Of a stretch of DNA of 63,287 bases, positions 26,296 to 34,645 are shown one piece after another (position 1 is the first letter of the stretch; every line of letters begins with the position of its first letter). Under the pieces are notes generated by a model. It saw nothing but the letters and a program-made list of their open reading frames with translations. It was not told where the DNA came from and did no database searches. The DNA comes from Hyphomonadaceae bacterium (GTDB lineage: Bacteria; Pseudomonadota; Alphaproteobacteria; Caulobacterales; Aquidulcibacteraceae), in assembly GCA_022843225.1 (NCBI GenBank), contig JALHOC010000010.1, positions 1 to 63,287 of the forward strand, in the 5' to 3' direction. The position numbers were made by a program, and so were the translations under genes.

Positions 26296-27123
26296 ATGGC
26301 CGCGCTTTATCGTCTCAACCGCACATTCATTCGGGTTTCCGGGCCCGATGCGCTCAACTTCCTCAACAATTTGCTCACGCAGAGTTTATGGAGTTCGGCG
26401 CGCGTCGCCTACGGTGCTTTGCTCAGCCCGCAGGGCAAGCTCGTCGCAGACATGCTGATTTGGACCGATGAGGATGGATTGATCCTCGATGTCGACCCTG
26501 CGCGGGGCGGCGACCTGTTGCGACGTCTAAATCTGTACAAGTTGCGTGCGAACGTCGCGATCAGCGAAGCACTCCAGATCACGGCTGCTTGGAGCCCAGA
26601 AGCGTTCGAGGGCGCGTCCGACGATCCGCGCCTGGCCATGCTGGGCGCGCGCAAGCTGATCAGCGCCGATGAAGGCTTGGACTTGCCCGATGGCGCGGAA
26701 GCCTACGCTGCGCTTCGCCTCACGCTGGGCGCGCCTGATCTCGCGCACGACGCCAACATAGAAGAAGTCTTCGCGCTGGAAGCCTTGCTCGAGGAATTGC
26801 ACGGCGTCGACTTTCAGAAGGGCTGCTTTGTTGGCCAAGAGAACGTCTCACGCATGAAGCGGCGCGCCACAACGCGCAAAAAATTCTGCCCGATCAGCTT
26901 CGTTGGCGACGCGCCGCCGTTCGGCGCACCCATCAGCGCGAACGAAGCCGAGATCGGCGCCGTGCGGACGGGCCGCTCCGGGCGCGCCATGGCGCTCGTG
27001 CGCCTCGATCGCGCACAAGAGGCGCTCGCCGCCGGCCTTTCCCTCGCGGTCGCAGGCCGCCCCGTTCAGCTCGATCCCCCGCCCTGGCTCATACGCCCCG
27101 GTCCGGCTGGGGAGGGCGATTGA
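26296..27123 (+). CDS. ygfZ: YgfZ/GcvT-domain folate-binding protein
   Basis: A 275-residue protein of the YgfZ family, which uses a folate in the repair or assembly of iron-sulfur enzymes. The signature KGCFVGQE is at residues 175-182 with the conserved Cys177. The N-terminal FIRVSGPDALNFLNNLLTQ is the usual folate-binding start. Length is short relative to E. coli YgfZ but normal for alphaproteobacteria. It lies ~100 nt downstream of the divergent GT9 gene. Confidence 0.9.
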   Translation: MAALYRLNRTFIRVSGPDALNFLNNLLTQSLWSSARVAYGALLSPQGKLVADMLIWTDEDGLILDVDPARGGDLLRRLNLYKLRANVAISEALQITAAWSPEAFEGASDDPRLAMLGARKLISADEGLDLPDGAEAYAALRLTLGAPDLAHDANIEEVFALEALLEELHGVDFQKGCFVGQENVSRMKRRATTRKKFCPISFVGDAPPFGAPISANEAEIGAVRTGRSGRAMALVRLDRAQEALAAGLSLAVAGRPVQLDPPPWLIRPGPAGEGD

Positions 27124-27196
27124 CGCTGCGAGCCGCGAGGTCTAAGCGCCGGGTTTTAACGTGCCTTTTGGCCGCTCAGCGTCAGGACAAAACAGC

Positions 27197-28315
27197 GTGA
27201 CCGTCGTTATCTCCGCGACCGGCCTCTATGCGCCGTCGAACTCGGTGTCGAACGCCGAATTGGTCGCCTCCTACAATGAATATGTCGAGCGCTTCAACGC
27301 GGCCAATGCCGCTGAGATCGCGACGGGAAGCGTTGAGGCGCTTCAACCGTCCAGCGTCGAGTTCATCGAGAAGGCTTCGGGTATCAAGCACCGCTACGTG
27401 CTGGAAAAAGAGGGGCTGCTCGACGTGGAGCGGATGGTTCCGAACATTCCCGACCGCTCCAACGACGACCTCTCGTTGATGGCGGAAGTCTCGGTGATCG
27501 CTGGCAAGCAGGCCTTGGAGCGCGCCGGACGCAACGCCGCTGACATTGACGCTGTGATCTGTTCTTGCTCCTCGCTACAGCGCCCCTACCCTGCGCTCGC
27601 GATCGAGGTGCAAGACGCGCTGGGCGCCGGCGGCTTCGGCTACGACATGAATGTCGCGTGCTCGTCAGCGACCTTCGCCATCCAAAACGCTGCCGACATC
27701 GTGCGCGCTGGCCACGCGCGGTCGGTTCTGGTGGTGAACCCCGAGCTTTGCACCGGGCACCTCAATCTGCGCGATCGCGATACGCATTTCATTTTCGGCG
27801 ACGCCGCCGTTGCGATTCTGGTTGAGCGCGCCGACATCGCGCCCGCCGGCGCCTGGGCCATTCTCGGCACGAAATTGCAGACACGTTTCTCCAACAACAT
27901 CCGCAACAATTTCGGCTTCCTCAATCGCTGCGATCCCGAACACCGCGACGATGTCGATAAGCTGATCATCCAACAGGGGCGCAAGGTGTTCAAGGAGGTG
28001 GTGCCGATGGTGTCGGAGATGATCCTCCAGCACATGGCCGAACTCGATCTGAAGCCGACGGACCTGCGCCGTATGTGGCTGCACCAGGCCAATTCCAACA
28101 TGAACCGGCTGATCGCCGAGCGCGTGCTCGGGCATGAAGCCAGTCAGGATGAGTCCCCCACCGTGCTTGACGAGTACGGCAACACCGCCGGCGCGGGCTC
28201 GATCATCGCCTTCCATAACCATTCCGCCGATCTGAAGGCTGGCGATCGCGGTCTGATCTGCTCCTTCGGCGCTGGGTACTCGGCTGGGTCGATCTTCGTG
28301 CAGAAAGCGGCATAG
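27197..28315 (+). CDS. Beta-ketoacyl-ACP synthase III-like enzyme
   Basis: A 372-residue thiolase-fold protein with the KAS III triad Cys155 (NVACSSATF), His296 (WLHQAN) and Asn329 (YGNTAGAG). It is ~50 residues longer than E. coli FabH because of insertions near residues 20-60 and 220-250, placing it in the long FabH-like group of alphaproteobacteria. It should condense an acyl-CoA with malonyl-ACP or act in a specialised condensation; the precise substrate is unknown. The GTG at 27197 has AGGAC upstream. The GNAT gene follows after 2 nt. Confidence 0.88.
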   Translation: MTVVISATGLYAPSNSVSNAELVASYNEYVERFNAANAAEIATGSVEALQPSSVEFIEKASGIKHRYVLEKEGLLDVERMVPNIPDRSNDDLSLMAEVSVIAGKQALERAGRNAADIDAVICSCSSLQRPYPALAIEVQDALGAGGFGYDMNVACSSATFAIQNAADIVRAGHARSVLVVNPELCTGHLNLRDRDTHFIFGDAAVAILVERADIAPAGAWAILGTKLQTRFSNNIRNNFGFLNRCDPEHRDDVDKLIIQQGRKVFKEVVPMVSEMILQHMAELDLKPTDLRRMWLHQANSNMNRLIAERVLGHEASQDESPTVLDEYGNTAGAGSIIAFHNHSADLKAGDRGLICSFGAGYSAGSIFVQKAA

Positions 28316-28317
28316 GC

Positions 28318-28842
28318 GTGGCGCGCGTCGCCACTTTGGCCGATGTCCCCGCACTGCATGTTCTGGTGGAGAGCGCCTATCGCGGCGACAGCGCCAAGGC
28401 GGGCTGGACGCATGAAGCCGACCTACTGGACGGGCAGCGCACGGATCAGGCCGCGCTGGCAGACATCATCGCCGACCCCACGCAAACAATCTTGATTGCG
28501 GAGAGCAACGCCGACGTGATCGGCTGCGTTCAAGTCGCCGACAAAGGCGTTCGCGACGGCATCCGCATCGGCTATCTCGGCATGCTAACGGTGAAACCGA
28601 CGCTGCAAAGCGCAGGCCTTGGTCGCACGCTGATTGAGGCTGCGGAGTTACACGCGCGTAAGTTCGACGCCGAGTGCATGGAAATGACGGTGATCCGCCA
28701 GCGGCGCGAGCTCATCGATTGGTACATTCGGCGCGGCTACGCTCATACCGGCCGCACCGCACCATCACCCTGGACCGATCGACGCTACGGTTTGCCGAAG
28801 ATGGACGACCTCGAACTAATCGTGCTGGCCAAGCGGCTCTAA
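28318..28842 (+). CDS. GNAT-family N-acetyltransferase
   Basis: A 174-residue GCN5-related acetyltransferase. The acetyl-CoA pyrophosphate loop appears as QSAGLGRTLIEAAE (about residues 98-111), preceded by the beta-4 strand IGYLGMLTVKP. The C-terminal WYIRRGYAHTGR strand-turn is also typical. The substrate is unknown. It starts with GTG only 2 nt after the stop of the KAS III-like gene, so the two are almost certainly co-translated, hinting at modification of the same product or pathway. Confidence 0.87.
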   Translation: MARVATLADVPALHVLVESAYRGDSAKAGWTHEADLLDGQRTDQAALADIIADPTQTILIAESNADVIGCVQVADKGVRDGIRIGYLGMLTVKPTLQSAGLGRTLIEAAELHARKFDAECMEMTVIRQRRELIDWYIRRGYAHTGRTAPSPWTDRRYGLPKMDDLELIVLAKRL

Positions 28843-28845
28843 GCG

Positions 28846-30183
28846 CTAAGCCGTCTTCCCCATCAGCCTCGCATGCGCACGCTCTTCGCCGATCAACGGA
28901 AACAGCGCCCCCATTTCGGGGCCATGATCGCGGCCGGTGAGCGCCTGGCGCAGCGGCATGAACAGCGCCTTACCCTTGGCGCCCGTCTTCTCCTTCACCG
29001 CATTTGTGAACGCGGGCCAGCTGGTCGTATCGTAGGGACCTTTGGGCAGCACATCCGCAGCAGCGGCGGCAAAAGCAGCGTCGGTGACGAAGGGCTCGAT
29101 CGGCCCGTCGACGATATGCGCCCAGACACGCACCTCTGGTAGCAACGAGATATTGGCGCGCACCGCGTTCCAGAAGTCCTCACCCTTGTCGGCCTCTAGC
29201 CCTACAAGGCGCGCTTTCACGGCTGCGTACGCCTTCTGGTGTAGCAGCGACGCGTTTACGCGCTTCAATTCTTCCGGATCGAAGCGCGCGGGCGCGCGGC
29301 CGATCTTTTCAAACGAGAACTCTTCCGCCAATTGCTCGATGCTTGCGCGCGCCTCGACTGGATCGGACGTGCCGATCTTCGCGAGATGGGACAGCACCGC
29401 CATCGGCTCGTAACCCTCGTCAGCCAGTTCGCCGACGCCCAACGATCCGATCCGCTTCGACAGGGCGCCGCCATCAGCGCCGACCAGCAATGGGAAATGG
29501 CCGAACGCCGGCACATCGCCGCCGAGCGCCTCGAATATCTCGATCTGCACGCCGGAATTGGTGACGTGGTCCTCGCCGCGCACAATGTGGCTGATCTTGA
29601 AGTCGATATCATCGACAACCGAGGGCAACGTATAGAGGAACGCGCCGTCTTCGCGGATCAACACGGGATCGGAGAGCGAAGCCGTGTCGATACTCTGCGG
29701 CCCGCGCACGAGATCGACCCAATCCTTGCGAGCGCCCGAAAGCTTGAAGCGCCAGTGCGGCTTGCGGCCCTCCGCTTCGAGCTTGGCGCGCTCGGCCTCG
29801 CTCAGTTTTAGCGCGGCGCGATCATAGACGGGCGGCTTGCCAGTCGCTTGCGCGATCTTGCGCTTGCGATCGAGTTCATCCTCGGTCTCGTAGCAGGGGT
29901 AGAGCAACCCCGCCGCCTTCAGCTTCGCCGCGGCTTGTTCATAGACATCGAAGCGATGCGATTGGTTGGCGCGCTCGCTCCATGTGAGGCCCAGCCAGGC
30001 CAGATCGTCGACAATCCCCTGCTCGAACGCCGCGGTCGAGCGGGCAAGGTCGGTGTCATCAATGCGCAGGAGCACCTGCCCGCCCTCGCGCATAGCGAAT
30101 AGCCAGTTCATCAGGGCCGTGCGGACATTGCCGACATGAATGCGTCCCGTAGGGGACGGCGCGAAGCGGAGGCGAATGGACAT
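28846..30183 (-). CDS. gltX: Glutamate--tRNA ligase
   Basis: A 445-residue class I synthetase with the HIGH-type motif SPTGRIHVGN (about residues 9-18) and the KMSKS-type motif ALSKRIGS (~residue 235). The short form and the ALSKR variant match the second GluRS type found in many alphaproteobacteria, which may charge only a subset of Glu/Gln tRNAs. A paralogue elsewhere in the genome is therefore likely. It is tail-to-tail with the GNAT gene (3 nt apart). Confidence 0.93.
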   Translation of the reverse strand: MSIRLRFAPSPTGRIHVGNVRTALMNWLFAMREGGQVLLRIDDTDLARSTAAFEQGIVDDLAWLGLTWSERANQSHRFDVYEQAAAKLKAAGLLYPCYETEDELDRKRKIAQATGKPPVYDRAALKLSEAERAKLEAEGRKPHWRFKLSGARKDWVDLVRGPQSIDTASLSDPVLIREDGAFLYTLPSVVDDIDFKISHIVRGEDHVTNSGVQIEIFEALGGDVPAFGHFPLLVGADGGALSKRIGSLGVGELADEGYEPMAVLSHLAKIGTSDPVEARASIEQLAEEFSFEKIGRAPARFDPEELKRVNASLLHQKAYAAVKARLVGLEADKGEDFWNAVRANISLLPEVRVWAHIVDGPIEPFVTDAAFAAAAADVLPKGPYDTTSWPAFTNAVKEKTGAKGKALFMPLRQALTGRDHGPEMGALFPLIGEERAHARLMGKTA

Positions 30184-30295
30184 GGGAGAGATTCGAACTC
30201 GGAAATCGGGGCCGGTTTATGGGCCCATGGCGGCGCTTCTGTCCAGCTTGGAGAACCCCGCGCGCGCGGCTAGTGTGCCCCATAAGGAGCCCCCC

Positions 30296-31300
30296 ATGTC
30301 TGTCAAAGCCCGTGAAGTCCGGCTGAAGAGCCGTCCAATTGGCCTGCCCGCCCCCGAGAATTTCGAGGTGGTGGAGGTTAGCCTGGCCGACCTTGGCCAG
30401 GGCGAGGTGCGCGTTCGGAATCTGTGGATGTCGGTCGATCCCTATATGCGAGGACGCATGTACGACCGGCCAAGTTATGTGCCGCCGTTTCAGCTTGGCG
30501 AGGCGTTGCAGGGCGGCGCTGTCGGACAAGTTGAAGCGTCTAATAATCCCGACTTCAAGCCTGGCGATCTGGTCGAGAGCATGATGGGCTGGCGCGACGG
30601 CTTCGTCGCCCTCGGCGGCGCACTGCAGAAATTGCCGGCGGAGAATGTGCCGTCTCAAGCCTATCTCGGCGTGCTCGGCATGCCCGGCTTGACAGCCTAT
30701 TCAGGGCTGGCGCGGATTGGCGAGCCCAAGCCGGGCGATACGGTGTTTGTATCGGGCGCGGCGGGCGCCGTTGGCTCTATTGTATGCCAAATCGCGAAAC
30801 TGCGCGGCTGTACCGTGATTGCTTCGGCCGGCTCGGACGCCAAGCTGGCATGGCTCAAGTCAGTCGGCGTAGATGCCGGCGTGAATTACAAGACGTGCGG
30901 CAATCTGCTGGACGCCGTGCGCGCCGTCGCCCCCAAGGGCATCGACATCTATTTCGACAATGTTGGCGGTGAACACCTCGAAGTGGCGCTTGAAATGGCG
31001 CGCCCACACGCGCGCTTTATCGAATGCGGGATGATCTCTGCCTATAACGACACTGCGCCCTCACCCGGCCCAAGCAACATTATGTATGTGGTCGGCAAAT
31101 CGATAAAGATGCAGGGCTTTATCGTGATGAATTATTGGGACATGCGCGACCAGTTCCGCACCGAGATGACGCAATGGATCAAGGACGGAAAAATCAAGTG
31201 GGAAGAGACGATCGAGGCAGGCATCGAGAATTCGCCAAAGGCCTTCTTGGGACTCTTCACCGGCGCCAATAGCGGCAAGATGCTCGTGAAGCTCGCTTGA
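30296..31300 (+). CDS. NADP-dependent medium-chain reductase (CurA/YncB-like)
   Basis: A 334-residue zinc-free MDR-family oxidoreductase of the leukotriene B4 dehydrogenase/CurA type. The nucleotide loop is SGAAGAVGSIVCQIAK (~residues 146-161), after the conserved MSVDPYMRGRMYD start and YFDNVGGEHL further on. It reduces alpha,beta-unsaturated carbonyls with NADPH. AAGGAG precedes the ATG at 30296. It runs 3 nt ahead of the next gene, so they form one unit. Confidence 0.92.
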   Translation: MSVKAREVRLKSRPIGLPAPENFEVVEVSLADLGQGEVRVRNLWMSVDPYMRGRMYDRPSYVPPFQLGEALQGGAVGQVEASNNPDFKPGDLVESMMGWRDGFVALGGALQKLPAENVPSQAYLGVLGMPGLTAYSGLARIGEPKPGDTVFVSGAAGAVGSIVCQIAKLRGCTVIASAGSDAKLAWLKSVGVDAGVNYKTCGNLLDAVRAVAPKGIDIYFDNVGGEHLEVALEMARPHARFIECGMISAYNDTAPSPGPSNIMYVVGKSIKMQGFIVMNYWDMRDQFRTEMTQWIKDGKIKWEETIEAGIENSPKAFLGLFTGANSGKMLVKLA

Positions 31301-31303
31301 TCC

Positions 31304-32194
31304 ATGAATCAACGTCTCTTCCAAGCTTACGTGATGGTGGATTGGAGCGCGGCGTCAAAACCCGCGACCGGCGCAGATTCCATCTGGATCGGCGTACTGA
31401 AGCGCAATGTGCGTTTTCAAATGGCGTTCGAGTCGCACAATCCGCCCACGCGCGCGGAAGCGGAAAAGTTGCTCAATTCGATCCTAGATGACCTGAAGCG
31501 CAAGGGCGAGCGCGCGCTCGTTGGCTTCGACTTCCCGTTCGGTTTTCCACGCGGCACGGCGGCGGCGCTGAAGCTAGAGGGCGCACCGTGGCGGGCTTTG
31601 CTGGACTTTATCGCCAAGGAGACCAAGGACAAGCCCGACAATACCAACAATCGCTTCCAGGTCGGCGCAAAGATGAACCGGCTGATGACGGGCGAAGCGT
31701 TTCCGTTCTGGGGCGCGCCCGCGCGTGACGCGCAAACCATGCTTTCAGTCAAGCGCGTGCGCGACCATGGGCCGGGCGATCTTCCGGAGTTTCGCCTCTG
31801 CGAGGACGCCACCAAGGGAACATCCTCGCTCTGGAAACTCTATTATCAAGGTTCTGTCGGCGGGCAGGCTTTGGTGGGACTGCCTGTGATCAAGCGCCTA
31901 CGCGATGCCCGCGCGGTGAAGCTGTGGCCGTTCGAGACGGGCTGGAAGCCGCTTGCGTCCGCCGATCTCGACGGCGTCGAAGCCGTGTTCGCGGAGATCT
32001 ATCCGAGCATGTATGCGGGCAAGCCGGGACCTGGGACGGTCAAGGACGAAGCCCAGGTGCGCGCTGTGTGCGAACGCTTCCATGCGCTCGATGAAAAATT
32101 TCAACTCGCGGCGCTGTTCGGACCGGCCAAGGACGACCCGAGCAGGGACATCGTCGAGCGCGAAGAAGGTTGGATACTCGGAACGCAGGTCTAA
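31304..32194 (+). CDS. Conserved hypothetical protein, RNase H-fold-like (DUF429-like)
   Basis: A 296-residue protein starting YVMVDWSAAS, with ALVGFDFPFGFPRG further on (about residues 70-83). Acidic residues at strand ends in this order resemble the RNase H-like fold of DUF429-type proteins. Homologues in alphaproteobacteria are sometimes labelled 'cobalamin biosynthesis CbiG', which I regard as a transferred misannotation, since no CbiG motif is visible. Function unknown. It is 3 nt from the MDR reductase gene. Confidence 0.7.
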   Translation: MNQRLFQAYVMVDWSAASKPATGADSIWIGVLKRNVRFQMAFESHNPPTRAEAEKLLNSILDDLKRKGERALVGFDFPFGFPRGTAAALKLEGAPWRALLDFIAKETKDKPDNTNNRFQVGAKMNRLMTGEAFPFWGAPARDAQTMLSVKRVRDHGPGDLPEFRLCEDATKGTSSLWKLYYQGSVGGQALVGLPVIKRLRDARAVKLWPFETGWKPLASADLDGVEAVFAEIYPSMYAGKPGPGTVKDEAQVRAVCERFHALDEKFQLAALFGPAKDDPSRDIVEREEGWILGTQV

Positions 32195-32206
32195 TCAGAC
32201 GAGTGT

Positions 32207-32446
32207 ATGAAATTGCGGGTTCTATCGACTATCTCCGGGATGCTCCTATCACTGGGCGCGATATGGATTCTGTTCATATTACACATAAACTTCTCCCTCC
32301 GTTCGAGCCGAGTGTATGATGATCTCTGGGCGCCATTGGTAGCTTCAACGTTGGGTCGGGGAACCGGGCTCTGGTTGCTTTGGTTCGGCCTTCGCAAGCG
32401 GGTGAAGCAACCGCCGAAGTCAGGCGCACACAGCGAAAACACGTAA
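32207..32446 (+). CDS. Small hypothetical membrane protein
   Basis: A 79-residue protein with two hydrophobic segments (about residues 8-28 and 48-64) around a short polar loop, and a basic tail. No family is recognised. It fits neatly between neighbours on the same strand (12 nt after the previous stop, 10 nt before the next ATG), which supports it being real, but the ribosome-binding site is weak. Confidence 0.55.
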   Translation: MKLRVLSTISGMLLSLGAIWILFILHINFSLRSSRVYDDLWAPLVASTLGRGTGLWLLWFGLRKRVKQPPKSGAHSENT

Positions 32447-32456
32447 GGATTTTTCC

Positions 32457-33401
32457 ATGAAGCTCTGGGGTGCGATCGTGGCCGTTATCTTCGTTCTGCT
32501 GGGCAGCCTGTTCTGGTGGGGCGTTCTCGACGCCAGCGCGCCCGCGCGCGCCGACGGCGTGATCGACCTCGCCAGCTATCGCGCGCTGGTGACGAGCGAT
32601 GCGCCAGAAACGCTGCCTACGGATGTTCGAATCGAATTCGTCGGCGAAAGCGAAGCGCCGGCGTTCGCGGCGGAAGCTGGCGCCTTCGGCCCACAACGCA
32701 CCTTCGCCTATGCGTCGTTTCAGGTCGTCGCGCCCGATGGCGGCCTCATCATTGACGGCGCCGTCGATGCCGCCACCTTAACCGAGATGGCCGACGGCGC
32801 GGGACGGTTTGACCAAGCCGCCTATGATCGCGTGCTCGCGGCCATGGAAACAACGCCGCGCGTGATGATCACACATGAACACCTCGACCATGTGATGGCG
32901 ATCGCACGCCATCCCCGGCCCGAGGCGATCGCGCCGCATCTGGCGCTCACCTCACCCCAGCTCGCTAGCCTTCCTCAACACGCGCCCGACGGCGTCCTGG
33001 CGCCGGCAATCGCCGATGCAGCCCCGCTTGATCTGAGCGAACCGCGCCGCATCGCGCCAGGCATCGTGGCCGCCGCCATGCCCGGCCATTCGTTGGGCAC
33101 GATCTTGATCTTCGTCCGCGCAAGCACACGGGAGTATCTGTTCATCGGCGACATCGCGTGGGTGATGTCGAGCATCGAGAATTTGCGTGGGCGGCCGCGC
33201 CTTGTTGGTCTCGTTGTCCCTGGGGTAGACCCCGACCGCCCCGCCGTGCTGCGCCAGCTGCGCGCCCTGCATGATCTGGCTGCGGCGAACCCAGAGCTCG
33301 TGATCGTGCCGGCCCACGACAAGCCTTATCTCACCGGCCTGATCGGGGAAGGCGCACTGAATCAAGGCTTTGCCGCGCCCGCGCCAGCGCCCGCCCCTTG
33401 A
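32457..33401 (+). CDS. Membrane-anchored MBL-fold metallohydrolase
   Basis: A 314-residue protein with an N-terminal signal or anchor (about residues 5-22) and a metallo-beta-lactamase fold. The metal motif THEHLDH gives His140, His142, Asp144 and His145; further ligands are the His in PGHSLGT and the Asp in FIGDIAW, with His in VPAHDKPY near the end. The catalytic domain should lie in the periplasm. The substrate is unknown (lactonase, phosphodiesterase and other activities occur in this fold). The tail is a short Ala-Pro repeat. Confidence 0.85.
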   Translation: MKLWGAIVAVIFVLLGSLFWWGVLDASAPARADGVIDLASYRALVTSDAPETLPTDVRIEFVGESEAPAFAAEAGAFGPQRTFAYASFQVVAPDGGLIIDGAVDAATLTEMADGAGRFDQAAYDRVLAAMETTPRVMITHEHLDHVMAIARHPRPEAIAPHLALTSPQLASLPQHAPDGVLAPAIADAAPLDLSEPRRIAPGIVAAAMPGHSLGTILIFVRASTREYLFIGDIAWVMSSIENLRGRPRLVGLVVPGVDPDRPAVLRQLRALHDLAAANPELVIVPAHDKPYLTGLIGEGALNQGFAAPAPAPAP

Positions 33402-33433
33402 CCCAGGCGCGCAGCGCGCCCAACCAGCACGCC

Positions 33434-34582
33434 ATGCGCGTCATTACCAAAACAGACGATCTCGCGGCGCTCACCAAGGACATGGCGGCAGCGCCGTTTG
33501 TCGCCGTCGATACAGAATTCATGCGTGAGACGACCTATTGGCCGAAGCTTTGCCTCGTCCAGGCCGCGGCGCCCGGGATCGAGGCGGTGATCGATCCGTT
33601 GGCGGACAACATCGATCTCGGCCCATTGCTGGAACTGATGGCGCAGAAGCAGGTGCTCAAGGTTTTCCACGCCGCGCGCCAGGACCTCGAAATCTTCAAC
33701 AAGCTGGCCAATGTTTTGCCAGCGCCAGTGTTCGACACCCAGGTCGCGGCGATGGCGTGCGGCTATGGCGACACGATCGCCTATGACGCGTTGGTCCAAC
33801 AGGTGCTGAAACGCCGGCTCGATAAGTCTTCACGCTTCACCGATTGGGCGCGCCGCCCGCTCTCGGAGCCGCAACTTGTTTACGCGCTCGCGGACGTGAC
33901 CCATCTGCGCGACCTCTATCCCCGCCTGCACAAGAAGCTCGCGGAGTCGAACCGCCTGCACTGGCTGGATGAGGAACACGCCAATCTGGTTGACCCGGAT
34001 GTCTATGACGCGACGCCCGAGCGTGCATGGGAGCGCCTAAAACTGCGGAAAACCACCGCCGACTATGTGTTGGCGTTGCAGGTTGCGGCGGCCTGGCGCG
34101 AACGCCAAGCGCAGGCGCGCGATGTGCCGCGCGGACGCGTTGTGAAAGATGATGCGCTCTATGAGATTGCCGAGCATCGCCCGAAAAGCGCCGCTGATTT
34201 CGATCGTATGCGCGCGGTGCCACGCGGCTTCGGCAATTCACGCGGCGCGCAAGATCTTCTGCACGAGTTGAACCGCGCTTTCGCCGACCCAAATCGCCCA
34301 CAGTACAAGCACGAGCGCGCGCCGCCCGTGCCGCCGGGCCTCGGACCAACGGTGGAGCTGCTCAAAGTGCTGTTGCGGCTGCAAGCGGAGGCCCACGAGG
34401 TCGCGCCGCGCTTGATTGCCTCCGCTTCGGACGTAGAAGCCATCGCCGCGAACGATGATGCCGATGTGCGCGCCATGTCGGGCTGGCGGCGCGAAGTGTT
34501 CGGCGACCGGGCGCTTGCCCTGAAGCACGGTCAAATCGCGCTCAAACTCAAGCATGGCCAAGTGACAATCGAGGAATTGTAA
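33434..34582 (+). CDS. rnd: Ribonuclease D
   Basis: A 382-residue protein with a DEDD 3'-5' exonuclease domain (about residues 1-170: VDTEFMRE, FHAARQDLEIF, YALADVTHL) followed by one or two HRDC domains (about 205-370). It trims the 3' ends of tRNA and other small RNAs. The start at 33434 (MRVITKTDD) matches the family; a TTG upstream would add 12 residues overlapping the previous gene. A strong hairpin lies just after the stop. Confidence 0.93.
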   Translation: MRVITKTDDLAALTKDMAAAPFVAVDTEFMRETTYWPKLCLVQAAAPGIEAVIDPLADNIDLGPLLELMAQKQVLKVFHAARQDLEIFNKLANVLPAPVFDTQVAAMACGYGDTIAYDALVQQVLKRRLDKSSRFTDWARRPLSEPQLVYALADVTHLRDLYPRLHKKLAESNRLHWLDEEHANLVDPDVYDATPERAWERLKLRKTTADYVLALQVAAAWRERQAQARDVPRGRVVKDDALYEIAEHRPKSAADFDRMRAVPRGFGNSRGAQDLLHELNRAFADPNRPQYKHERAPPVPPGLGPTVELLKVLLRLQAEAHEVAPRLIASASDVEAIAANDDADVRAMSGWRREVFGDRALALKHGQIALKLKHGQVTIEEL

Positions 34583-34595
34583 CGCTGCAAAAGAA

Positions 34596-34625
34596 AACGG
34601 CGCCCAGCTTTAACTGGGCGCCGTT
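34596..34625 (-). terminator. Rho-independent terminator (mainly for the TonB receptor)
   Basis: A perfect 12-bp stem (AACGGCGCCCAG/CTGGGCGCCGTT) with a 6-nt loop lies between convergent rnd and the TonB receptor gene. On the minus strand it is followed by TTCTTTT, so it works best for the receptor; on the plus strand there is no T-run, but the hairpin may still stop rnd transcripts. Confidence 0.85.
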
Positions 34626-34645
34626 CAAGTCAGCGGGGGAAGAAC

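Noticed and set aside
30183-30205. tRNA-like T-loop sequence (GATTCGAACTC) beside the gltX start
   Set aside because: Only three flanking pairs form, and no acceptor, D or anticodon arms can be drawn.
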